Below, one piece after another: positions 39,648 to 47,726 of a DNA stretch of 64,000 nt. The translations under genes were made by a program, and so were the position numbers. Every line of letters starts with the position of its first letter. Positions within the stretch are counted from its first letter, which is position 1. The notes under the pieces were generated by a model. The model was not told the DNA's origin. It saw nothing but the letters and a program-made list of their open reading frames with translations, and did not search any database. This DNA comes from Candidatus Enterenecus stercoripullorum (GTDB lineage Bacteria; Bacillota; Clostridia; Oscillospirales; Oscillospiraceae): positions 62,001 through 126,000 of the forward strand of contig DVKM01000057.1 of NCBI GenBank assembly GCA_018716015.1, read 5' to 3'.

Positions 39648-40518
39648 TCGATTGCTTCTCCCTTACTTTACGCATTTCTTTCCACCGACCGTCCAGCACA
39701 GCATTCTGCACTGTTGGCAGTCCGGCATACAGCACATTTTCCACCACCGGGGTCCAATTCCCAAAATCGATGAGGTTGGCCGCGGAAGCGGCCAGCCTAG
39801 AAGAGTGGGTCATTGTGGTCTCCACATAGTCCCGCTCCTCCTTTGCCCGCCCGGCGAAGCGGGCGTCCAGAGGATTGTATCTCCCCTTCTTACGGTCTTC
39901 ATCCAGGTCATCCCATGCGTCGGCCAGGTAGATCCACCGGCCAAGCTGATACAGTAGCTGCTCCATGGGCCGACGGACCCTTTCATCCGGAATCTGCCCG
40001 GCTGCTGCCGAGAGAATCCCGGCAAAGGCATCTGCAACCCTGTCCAGTTTCGGGGAACGTTCCCCTTCCATTTGCCGCAGGCGCTCCATTCCAGAGCGGA
40101 CCTTCCAGTCAAAGTCCGGCCTGGTCCGGGCGGCCTGCCGGTAAGCGCGCCGGAACAGCCACTGGAGCAAACGGTAAGGAAGGCCGGAAACAGGCCCATG
40201 GTCCTGGATATCATCTGTGAGCTTATACCAGGTGAGGATGACGCTCTCATCTGCCGCTGCCTCCACACCGGCGCCGCACAGACATGCCCGGGGGGCGCGG
40301 ATGGGGTGGGCGGGGCAGCGCGCTGTACACACACCGCCCTCACCCTGTCCTCCGGAGATCAAAATTGCCAGAAAGGCAAAGTCATAGTTTAGCGTAAATC
40401 TGGTCAGCAGTCCGTGGCGCCTGCCCATGGCGTGACAGAGCCCGCAATAGGCGCTTTGGTAGCTGGCCCGGTTCTCCTCACTGAGCCGGTTGAGCACCGG
40501 CCTGACGTAACCGAACAT
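39481..40518 (-). CDS. DUF5685 family protein; isoprenoid-synthase-like motifs
   Basis: [58 protein letters not shown] and [25 protein letters not shown]. Frame runs 167 nt into the J-domain gene. Confidence 0.82.
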   Translation of the reverse strand: MFGYVRPVLNRLSEENRASYQSAYCGLCHAMGRRHGLLTRFTLNYDFAFLAILISGGQGEGGVCTARCPAHPIRAPRACLCGAGVEAAADESVILTWYKLTDDIQDHGPVSGLPYRLLQWLFRRAYRQAARTRPDFDWKVRSGMERLRQMEGERSPKLDRVADAFAGILSAAAGQIPDERVRRPMEQLLYQLGRWIYLADAWDDLDEDRKKGRYNPLDARFAGRAKEERDYVETTMTHSSRLAASAANLIDFGNWTPVVENVLYAGLPTVQNAVLDGRWKEMRKVREKQSNERSVRSTRREPQCQRGGDQAGLPGAGKKISSGQLPEQSAGGFGRREDERGQRGL

Positions 40519-40524
40519 GGCCAG

Positions 40525-41790
40525 TCAACCCCGGCTGAGTTCCACGACTACCTCATAGCCGTTATTCATCACGCCGATCTGATCCACAGTGCCCACACTG
40601 TTCAAATATACCGTGGCTGCCACGGAATACTGGCCGGCCGCCTCATGGATGGTGGACAGATCCACAGAGACGATCACGTTTTCCTCAATCACGGATTCCA
40701 CCAGTTCCGGTGTACCCCGGATCTCCACGTTGAGCACTTGGGTGAGAACCCTGGCCCTCCAGCCGCTGGGGCAGTTGATATAGTCGATATTACTGGTCTC
40801 AATGGTACGGGTCTCCAGTCCGTTGTCGATGTGGATGGTCACCGTCACCTCGGTAAACCCGCTGATATTGGTCAGCTCATCCGCAAGTGGAATGCTCAGC
40901 TTCAGCTGGTCACCGTCCCGGACTGTGGCCAGGTCAATGGCCGCGATGGTGAGCCCCCCCTCCTCCTGAATGGCAGCCACCGCCTGACTGCTGCCCGCCA
41001 CCAGAATGGTGTCCTCGCTCAACTCATAGCTGGCATTGCTGGAACTGGCGCCGCCCCCTGCCACCAGGGTTACCTGCAGGGGAATTTCCGCCATGGCATA
41101 GATGGGGAAGGAGACATGGATCGTCTCGCTGTCCACCTCCACATCCAAATCCTCCAGAGGCTCGCCGTCAATGCCGATGAATTCGTAGGGATAATCCCCA
41201 TTGATAGACTCCGTCAGATCCTCCCCATCCACAGTGACCCGTACATAGGCGATCTGGTTGACCAGGTCCGCCTGACCGCTCACCGTCAAGGTAGTGGGGG
41301 AGAACACAAAGTCGTCCGACGACCCAGGCAGATAGCCCTCCGCCGCAGTGCCCACAAACTGGCCCTGGATCTCAATCTGCCGGGAGGTGTACCGGGCCAC
41401 GGTAAAGGTCACGTTTCCGGTCTGCCCGGAGAGAAATTGCACTTGGCTGGAGTTTACGCCCGCCGGCAGTGCCACCGTATAAGCCAGCGTATATTGGGAC
41501 GCCTCCGTGATCTGGGAGACGTCCACAGTGACCTGGAGGGATTGATTGTCCAGACGGGCCAGTACCATAGGGGCCGCGCTCACCCGGACCGAAACCCTGG
41601 GCGGGTCCCCCACAATCATCAGCCCCCGCTGCTCCAGCGTCTCCTCTCCCACAAAGGTAACTGGTATGTTGGTGATAAGCTTGCTGTCCTCATTTCCGTC
41701 CAGCGAGGTGACGTAAAACCACAGGGCAATGGCAATGAGCACGGACAGGAAGATATAGAGTATTTTACTGTCGAGGATTTTCTTTCCCAT
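40525..41790 (-). CDS. cdaR: YbbR-domain protein, CdaA regulator (CdaR)
   Basis: N-terminal TM anchor, repeated YbbR-like modules, start overlaps end of cdaA. Confidence 0.92.
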   Translation of the reverse strand: MGKKILDSKILYIFLSVLIAIALWFYVTSLDGNEDSKLITNIPVTFVGEETLEQRGLMIVGDPPRVSVRVSAAPMVLARLDNQSLQVTVDVSQITEASQYTLAYTVALPAGVNSSQVQFLSGQTGNVTFTVARYTSRQIEIQGQFVGTAAEGYLPGSSDDFVFSPTTLTVSGQADLVNQIAYVRVTVDGEDLTESINGDYPYEFIGIDGEPLEDLDVEVDSETIHVSFPIYAMAEIPLQVTLVAGGGASSSNASYELSEDTILVAGSSQAVAAIQEEGGLTIAAIDLATVRDGDQLKLSIPLADELTNISGFTEVTVTIHIDNGLETRTIETSNIDYINCPSGWRARVLTQVLNVEIRGTPELVESVIEENVIVSVDLSTIHEAAGQYSVAATVYLNSVGTVDQIGVMNNGYEVVVELSRG

Positions 41791-42664
41791 TGGTCTTATC
41801 CCCCTTCCTGCCCTTGAGCAGATCGGACAGCTTGGCCGCGGCAGTAGTGTTTTTCCTCTCGTCGGTCTCCGGCATCAGCTCGCTGTGCAGCAGCTTTTCC
41901 AGTGTCTCCGGGGCCAGATTCCGCTTGAGCATGCCGTTGATGGCCACAGAAATGGAGCCTGTCTCCTCCGAGACGATGGCCACCACCGCATCGGAACTTT
42001 CGCTGATGCCGATACCCGCCCGGTGCCGCATGCCCAAGTCCCGGCTGAGGTTCACATTGCCGGACATGGGCAGCATGCACCCCGCGCCCACGATGCGGCC
42101 GTTGCGCACGATCACCGCTCCGTCGTGGAGGGGGGCTTTGTTCCAGAACAGGTTCTTGAGCAGCTCCGCGGAAATGCGGGCGTCCATGGCCACGCCGGTT
42201 TTCAGCACATCATCCAGAACCGTCTTTCGCTCAAAGACCATCAGCGCCCCCACCTTGTCCCTGGACAGGGACACATAGGCCTTCACCGTCTCCCGGATGG
42301 CAATTTCCAGCTCATCACTGTAACCTTCCACAATGAAGAGTTCCTTGATCTTGCCGCTTCCCATCCGCTCCAGGAACCGCCGGATCTCAGGCTGAAAGAT
42401 GATGACCAGCGTGATCAGTCCAAGCTCCACCGCATTGTTCAGCAGAAAGCTGACCACCCGCAGATGAAGCAGGTTTGCAACCGCCATGGCCACAATGATG
42501 ATCAGGATGGCTTTTGCCACCTGTCCGGTCCGGCTCCGGCGAATGAATCGTAATATCTGATAGATCACAAAGGCGATCAGGGCAATGTCGATGATATCAG
42601 AGATTCCGATCAGCTTGGCCAGCTCCAGTCCGGTATCCAGCATCTCTCTGATCCTGTCCAACAT
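41765..42664 (-). CDS. cdaA: Diadenylate cyclase CdaA (DisA_N domain)
   Basis: DIIDIALIAFVIYQILRFIRRSRTGQVAKAI, PLHDGAVIVRNGRIVGAGCMLP, RHRAGIGISESSDAVVAIVSEETGSISVA. Confidence 0.97.
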   Translation of the reverse strand: MLDRIREMLDTGLELAKLIGISDIIDIALIAFVIYQILRFIRRSRTGQVAKAILIIIVAMAVANLLHLRVVSFLLNNAVELGLITLVIIFQPEIRRFLERMGSGKIKELFIVEGYSDELEIAIRETVKAYVSLSRDKVGALMVFERKTVLDDVLKTGVAMDARISAELLKNLFWNKAPLHDGAVIVRNGRIVGAGCMLPMSGNVNLSRDLGMRHRAGIGISESSDAVVAIVSEETGSISVAINGMLKRNLAPETLEKLLHSELMPETDERKNTTAAAKLSDLLKGRKGDKTNGKENPRQ

Positions 42665-42824
42665 AATCACACACCGGCCCTTCCATCCTCGCGTCAAAGC
42701 AGATAAACCCATGATGCTTATCTAAGACATTATAGCCCATTTGCCGGGGGATGGCAAGCCGATGGGGCAAAATTCAAAAAAATTAAACGTTTCTTTACAA
42801 GCGGCCGCCGCCCTGCCTCCAAAA

Positions 42825-42858
42825 GGGAGGGAGCGCGGCTCTCACCGCGCTCCCTCCC
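42825..42858 (-). terminator. Rho-independent terminator overlapping the 3' end of the class V aminotransferase gene
   Basis: GGGAGGGAGCGCGG-CTCTCA-CCGCGCTCCCTCCC; minus strand then TTTT. Confidence 0.88.
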
Positions 42859-43969
42859 TAATCACCGCCCGGATGGCGGCTGCCGCGCACTCAACCTGAC
42901 GAATTTGGTTGAAGGCGGAAAAACTGACCCGAACGGTGCCGCTTTCCAGCGTCCCCGCCGTACGGTGGGCGATGGGCGCGCAGTGCAGTCCCGCCCGCAC
43001 CGCAATTCCCCTGCGGCTCAGGCCCGCTCCAATGGCCTCGCAGTCCATGCCATCCACCGTAAAGGAAAACAGCCCGCTCTGGCAGCTATGCCCGCGATAG
43101 ATCCGTATTCCCGAGATCCCCTCCAGTGCATCCATCATTCTGCGGCACAACATCTGCTCATGGCGTTGGATCCGTTCGATCCCCCTGCCGCGGACAAACC
43201 GCATGCCCGCCAGCAGTCCAGCGGCTCCGCAGACGTTCTGGGTTCCTGCCTCCAGCCGGTCCGGTAGGAAATCCGGCATCTGCTGGCTGTTGGATACACT
43301 GCCGGTGCCGCCGTAGAGCAGCGGCTGTGTCTGGGTGTTACACAGCAGCAGCCCGGTCCCCTGGGGACCATACAGCCCCTTGTGACCCGGCATGGCCACG
43401 AAGGCCGCCCCCCATCCGGTCAAATCTACCGGCAGGACGCCGGCAGACTGGGATGCGTCCACGATCAAGGGCTTTCCCCGCCGGCGGCACAGCGCCGCAA
43501 TCCGCTCCACGGGCTGAATGAAGCCAAACACATTGGAGACATGGTTACAGATAACTACATCCACCTCCTCTGTCAGCTCCCGCTCGAAGGCCTCGTACAC
43601 ACCGTCCGGGTCAAACAGGGGGCCCGCCGCTACCTTGACTCGGATGCGCTGGTCGCTGCATAGAGGGCGGGTGACCGCATTATGTTCATAACCTGAGATG
43701 AGTACAACGCTGCCCGGCCGCACCAGGGAGTGGATAGCCAAATTCAAAGCGTGGGTGGCGTTGCAGGTCAGCACCACCTGCTCGGGCTGCTCCACATGGA
43801 ACATCTGAGCCGCCGTCTCCCGGCAGCTATACATAATCTCCGCTGCCCGCATGCTGGCCCGATGCCCACCCCGCCCCGGACTGGCCAGGTGGGAGATCGC
43901 CCAGGCTGTGGATGAGGCCACACCGGCTGGCTTTTCCAAGGTCGTAGCCGCGCTGTCAAGGTAGATCAT
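42842..43969 (-). CDS. Aminotransferase class V-fold PLP enzyme, cysteine desulfurase family
   Basis: MIYLDSAATTLEKP, TCNATHALNLAIHSL, VDASQSAGVLPVDLTGW, AMPGHKGLYGPQGTGLLL. Confidence 0.94.
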   Translation of the reverse strand: MIYLDSAATTLEKPAGVASSTAWAISHLASPGRGGHRASMRAAEIMYSCRETAAQMFHVEQPEQVVLTCNATHALNLAIHSLVRPGSVVLISGYEHNAVTRPLCSDQRIRVKVAAGPLFDPDGVYEAFERELTEEVDVVICNHVSNVFGFIQPVERIAALCRRRGKPLIVDASQSAGVLPVDLTGWGAAFVAMPGHKGLYGPQGTGLLLCNTQTQPLLYGGTGSVSNSQQMPDFLPDRLEAGTQNVCGAAGLLAGMRFVRGRGIERIQRHEQMLCRRMMDALEGISGIRIYRGHSCQSGLFSFTVDGMDCEAIGAGLSRRGIAVRAGLHCAPIAHRTAGTLESGTVRVSFSAFNQIRQVECAAAAIRAVIREGAR

Positions 43970-44220
43970 GTCTGCACCTCGCTATACATACCGTCCGCAT
44001 CCTGAAGAAACACCTGTTTTGGGGCCATTCCCTCCCGCTGCAACACACGAAGGGCATCGGTGAGACGGCGCTCGGATATCTTGACGCAGTAACCGCACCC
44101 CTCTTTCGAAATCAGTTTGGGCGAGCGCATGATATGGCCGTTGATCCCAGCCCGCTCCAAAATACGGGCCGTACGCTGGGCATAGGTCAGCGAGCGGCAG
44201 ATAATCAGGTAATAGATCAC
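43966..44220 (-). CDS. DUF3343 domain-containing protein (putative Se/S carrier-like)
   Basis: YYLIICRSLTYAQRTARILERAGINGHIMRSPKLISKEGCGYCVKISERRLTDALRVLQREGM; GTG start. Confidence 0.88.
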   Translation of the reverse strand: MIYYLIICRSLTYAQRTARILERAGINGHIMRSPKLISKEGCGYCVKISERRLTDALRVLQREGMAPKQVFLQDADGMYSEVQT

Positions 44221-44342
44221 GGCACTCTTCCCCTTCCTTTCTTTCCCGTTTCGGCACAGCCCCACGGCAGCCATCTGAACCGGTGCTCCAGCACAACCCC
44301 AAGGATCTCTCCGCCGTGGAGCAGATCGTGCGCAGTAGCCAT
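44217..44342 (-). CDS. Possible 41-aa leader/small ORF coupled to the DUF3343 gene
   Basis: MATAHDLLHGGEILGVVLEHRFRWLPWGCAETGKKGRGRVP; stop overlaps the DUF3343 GTG (GTGA); GAGGAG upstream. Confidence 0.3.
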   Translation of the reverse strand: MATAHDLLHGGEILGVVLEHRFRWLPWGCAETGKKGRGRVP

Positions 44343-44349
44343 ATTAAAA

Positions 44350-44386
44350 CGCTCCTCTCAGGACAGTATATGTCCCGAGAGGAGCG
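44350..44386 (-). terminator. Hairpin terminator after ispF
   Basis: CGCTCCTCTCAGGAC...GTCCCGAGAGGAGCG, minus strand then TTTTAAT. Confidence 0.8.
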
Positions 44387-44420
44387 CGTGTGCGTAAGTG
44401 CGTAAGGATATTGTCTTTTC

Positions 44421-44894
44421 TCACCGTTCCAAAAGAAGCGCCACCGCGTGGGCGGCCATCCCCTCTCCCTGCCCGGTGAAGCCAAGCCCTTCCTCCGTGG
44501 TGGCCTTTACATTGACCCGGTCAGGTTGGATACCTATGACCCTGGCCAGTTTTTCCCGCATCTGGGGGATAAAGGGCGCCAGTTTGGGGCGCTGGGCCAG
44601 TATAGTGGCGTCCACATTTTCCACCCTAAATCCCTGTTCCGCCAGCTTTTTCATTACCCGCTCCAGAAGAACCAGGCTGGAGATGCCTTCATAGGCCGGA
44701 TCGTTGTCGGGAAAGGCGTGCCCAATGTCCCACAGCCCCGCCCCACCCAGCAGCGCATCCATCACCGCGTGGGTAAGCACATCCGCGTCCGAGTGGCCCA
44801 GCAGACCCAGCACATAGGGAATTTCCACCCCGCCCAGAATCAGCTTTCGCTCCGGTGCCAGCCGGTGCACATCATAGCCGTGCCCAATGCGCAT
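44421..44894 (-). CDS. ispF: 2-C-methyl-D-erythritol 2,4-cyclodiphosphate synthase
   Basis: [70 protein letters not shown]. Confidence 0.97.
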   Translation of the reverse strand: MRIGHGYDVHRLAPERKLILGGVEIPYVLGLLGHSDADVLTHAVMDALLGGAGLWDIGHAFPDNDPAYEGISSLVLLERVMKKLAEQGFRVENVDATILAQRPKLAPFIPQMREKLARVIGIQPDRVNVKATTEEGLGFTGQGEGMAAHAVALLLER

Positions 44895-45613
44895 CACAAC
44901 ACCTCCCCGTCCAGCAACGCCTCGCCCCAGAGCAGATCTGCCGGGGTGGTCAACTTGATGTTCCGCTCATCCCCAGGCGTCAGGCTCACCCGCATGCCCA
45001 GCCGCTCCACTGCGGCGCAATCGTCCGTCAGCTCTACCCCATCATCCAGGGCCTTTTGCAGGGCAGCTCGGATCAGGGACGCCTCAAAAACCTGAGGTGT
45101 CTGGACTGCGTAGAGCTTCGCCCGGTCCAGCGTGCGCTCCACCAACCCATCTGAGGCCTCCTTAATGGTGTCCTTCACCGGGATGGCCGGCGCCGCCGCA
45201 CCGGTCTGGGACGCCTTGCAGATAGCGGCGGAAATCACCTTCCCTGTGACAAAGGGCCGGGCCCCGTCGTGAATGGCGATCAGCTGCGTGTCCCGGTGGA
45301 CCTCCAGGGTACCCATGCGGGCAGACTGGAGCCGGGTGTCTCCTCCCCGGATCACCTTGGAAGCCTTGGAGATCTGAAAATCCCGGCACAGGGCGGCCAC
45401 GTCCGCCACCAATTCCTCCCGGGTGACCACCACGATCTCGTCCACCTCCGGAGAACGCTCGAAGGCCAGCAGAGTGTGGACGATAACCGGGACGCCACCC
45501 AGCTCCCGCACAATCTTATCCTCCCCCATTCGGCTGGAAGTTCCTGCGGCGACCACAACGGCGGAGCAAAAGCCGATCTCCCGCTGTTTTTCCTTTCGTC
45601 TGAACCATCCCAT
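44894..45613 (-). CDS. ispD: 2-C-methyl-D-erythritol 4-phosphate cytidylyltransferase
   Basis: [65 protein letters not shown]. Confidence 0.96.
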   Translation of the reverse strand: MGWFRRKEKQREIGFCSAVVVAAGTSSRMGEDKIVRELGGVPVIVHTLLAFERSPEVDEIVVVTREELVADVAALCRDFQISKASKVIRGGDTRLQSARMGTLEVHRDTQLIAIHDGARPFVTGKVISAAICKASQTGAAAPAIPVKDTIKEASDGLVERTLDRAKLYAVQTPQVFEASLIRAALQKALDDGVELTDDCAAVERLGMRVSLTPGDERNIKLTTPADLLWGEALLDGEVL

Positions 45614-45648
45614 AATAAGGTTCCACCTCCGTCTTACCGCCTTACCGC

Positions 45649-45675
45649 AAAAAGGAGCCGGGCGGCTCCTTTTTT
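45649..45675 (-). terminator. Rho-independent terminator after carD
   Basis: AAAAAGGAGCCGGGCGGCTCCTTTTT. Confidence 0.85.
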
Positions 45676-45682
45676 ATGTCTG

Positions 45683-46162
45683 TCAATGGGCGAGAATGCG
45701 GTCCACCCGCTCCTCCACCGTTTCATAAGGCAGGCTCTGGGCCAGCACCAGCTCTGAAATCAAGATTTGCTTGGCCGTATGGAGCATTTTCCGCTCCCCA
45801 GTGGACAGCCCCCGCTGGTGATCCCGGAAGGTCAGCCCCTTCACCACCCGAGCCACCTCCAGCAGGTCTCCGCTCTTGATGCGGGACATATTTTCCCGGT
45901 ACCTCCGGTTCCAGTTGGGCGTCATATCCACCTGGATATGTTCCATGGCCTGAATCAGTCTGGTTGCTTCCTGCCCGGACACCACAGGCCGCACCCCGAT
46001 CTCATCGGTGTTGTCGGTGGGAATCATGACCATCATATTACCATTGAACAGGTTCAAAAGATAGTAGTCCTTCACCACGCCGTTCACCTTCCGCTGCACA
46101 ATAGAGTCAATAACCCCGGCCCCGTGCATGGGATGAACGACCTTATCGCCAATCTGATACAC
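45683..46162 (-). CDS. CarD family transcriptional regulator
   Basis: VYQIGDKVVHPMHGAGVIDSIVQRKVNGVVKDYYLLNLFNGNMMVMIPTDNTDEIGVRPV; GTG start after AGGAGGTGGGAAC. Confidence 0.93.
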   Translation of the reverse strand: MYQIGDKVVHPMHGAGVIDSIVQRKVNGVVKDYYLLNLFNGNMMVMIPTDNTDEIGVRPVVSGQEATRLIQAMEHIQVDMTPNWNRRYRENMSRIKSGDLLEVARVVKGLTFRDHQRGLSTGERKMLHTAKQILISELVLAQSLPYETVEERVDRILAH

Positions 46163-46309
46163 GTTCCCACCTCCTAATATGTATAAAATCACAAAAATAT
46201 TATACGCTCTTTTTCTTTTCAACGCAAGTATTTTTCTATATTTATCTTTTATTTTTTACAAATGGCCAAAGAAAATCAGACAAAAGCGACAAAAAAGAAC
46301 ACAAAAAGA

Positions 46310-46341
46310 CATGGCACACGCTTTTTACAGCGCGTGCCATG
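46310..46341 (-). terminator. Rho-independent terminator after FAH-family gene
   Basis: CATGGCACACGC / GCGCGTGCCATG; minus strand then TCTTTTTGTGTTCTTTTTTG. Confidence 0.8.
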
Positions 46342-46345
46342 GGGC

Positions 46346-47098
46346 TTAGAGGATTTGGTTTTTCAATATCCCGATTCCTTCCAGCTCCACCTCTACCACA
46401 TCCCCCGGTTTCATGAGGCCAATACCCGCTGGGGTACCAGTGGCCACCACATCTCCCGGTTCCAGAGTCATGGAGGCGGTGATGAATTCCAGCAGCTGGG
46501 GAATTTTGGTGAGGAACTGAGCGGTATTCCCCTGCTGTACAGCCTTTCCGTTCAGTCTGGTCTCCAGCTCCAGTGACCCCGGATCCACCTCATCCGTCAC
46601 CCAGGGACCTATGGGGCAGAAGCCGTCCATGGACTTTCCCCGGGTCCACTGCCCATCATGCTGCTGCACATCCCGTGCGGTGACATCATTCAGGCAGGTA
46701 TACCCCAGGATATAAGACGCAAAGTTTTCTGCCTTTACATCCTTTGCCCTGCGGCGAATCACTACGGCCAACTCCCCCTCATAGTCTAGACGGCCGACGA
46801 AGGCAGGGGCATGGATGCCTCCGCCTGGCCGGTTAACAGTGTTGGGTCCCTTGAGAAACAGCACCGGAAATCCAGGGGGCTCGCCCCCCATTTCCCGGGC
46901 GTGATCCGCATAATTTTTCCCCACGCAGACAACCTTGCTGGGGGTACACGGTGCAAGCAGGGCACACTGTTCCAGGGGGAATACCCCACCGTCGTACACC
47001 AGCTCCTCATAGGGAGTTCCATGAAGGGTCAGAACCTCCCCGTCCCGAATTACGCCCCAACGCACAGCGCCGTCCACCTCTACTCTGACATACCTCAC
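46346..47098 (-). CDS. Fumarylacetoacetate hydrolase family protein
   Basis: KVVCVGKNYADHAREMGGEPPGFPVLFLKGPNTVN, DYEGELAVVIRRRAKDV, MTLEPGDVVATGTPAGIGLMKPGDVVEVE. Confidence 0.95.
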   Translation of the reverse strand: MRYVRVEVDGAVRWGVIRDGEVLTLHGTPYEELVYDGGVFPLEQCALLAPCTPSKVVCVGKNYADHAREMGGEPPGFPVLFLKGPNTVNRPGGGIHAPAFVGRLDYEGELAVVIRRRAKDVKAENFASYILGYTCLNDVTARDVQQHDGQWTRGKSMDGFCPIGPWVTDEVDPGSLELETRLNGKAVQQGNTAQFLTKIPQLLEFITASMTLEPGDVVATGTPAGIGLMKPGDVVEVELEGIGILKNQIL

Positions 47099-47709
47099 AG
47101 CACACACTCCCCTCTCCAGTTGGCTACATGGTTCAAAATCTGGTCCAGCAGCTTCTGCCTGCCCTCCCCCTTCTGGGCGGAAAATGGAATGACCGGCACG
47201 GACTGAGGCAGCTCCAGCACCTGGGCGATCTGCCCCAGATTGGGCTGAACTTCACTCTTTTTCAGCTTATCCAATTTATTTACCACCACGGTGTAGGACT
47301 TCCCTGTGGCCTGGAAGAAATCGGACATGGTCCGGTCGTCCGCAGTGGGCTTATGCCTGGCGTCCACCACCAGGATTCCCAGGGTCATCAGGCTGGTGTC
47401 GGCAAACCACGCCTCAATGAGCCGCCCCCAGCGATCCCGTTCCTGCTTGGATACCTTGGCGTATCCATATCCGGGCAAATCGATCAGATAGAATTGCCCA
47501 TCGATGAGATAATAGTTGATGTGGGTGGTCTTTCCCGGTGCGGCCCCCACCCGGGCCAGATTCTTCCGGTTCAGCAGGCGGTTGATCACCGAGGATTTTC
47601 CCACATTGGAGCGCCCGGCAAATACCACCTGGGGCAGTCTGTCCCTGGGGAAATCCCCGGGGCGGGCGGCAGAGCGGACGAACTGCGCCTGGTTGAGATT
47701 TACTTTCAT
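47095..47709 (-). CDS. Ribosome biogenesis GTP-binding protein YihA/YsxC/EngB
   Basis: PQVVFAGRSNVGKSSVINRLLNRKNLARVGAAPGKTTHINYYLID, DLPGYGYAKVS, VNKLDKL. Confidence 0.97.
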   Translation of the reverse strand: MKVNLNQAQFVRSAARPGDFPRDRLPQVVFAGRSNVGKSSVINRLLNRKNLARVGAAPGKTTHINYYLIDGQFYLIDLPGYGYAKVSKQERDRWGRLIEAWFADTSLMTLGILVVDARHKPTADDRTMSDFFQATGKSYTVVVNKLDKLKKSEVQPNLGQIAQVLELPQSVPVIPFSAQKGEGRQKLLDQILNHVANWRGECVL

Positions 47710-47726
47710 AGAATTTCTCCCATCAG

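Noticed and set aside
40414-41817. 467-aa plus-strand ORF over cdaR
   Set aside because: Antisense to cdaR with shadow-frame composition.
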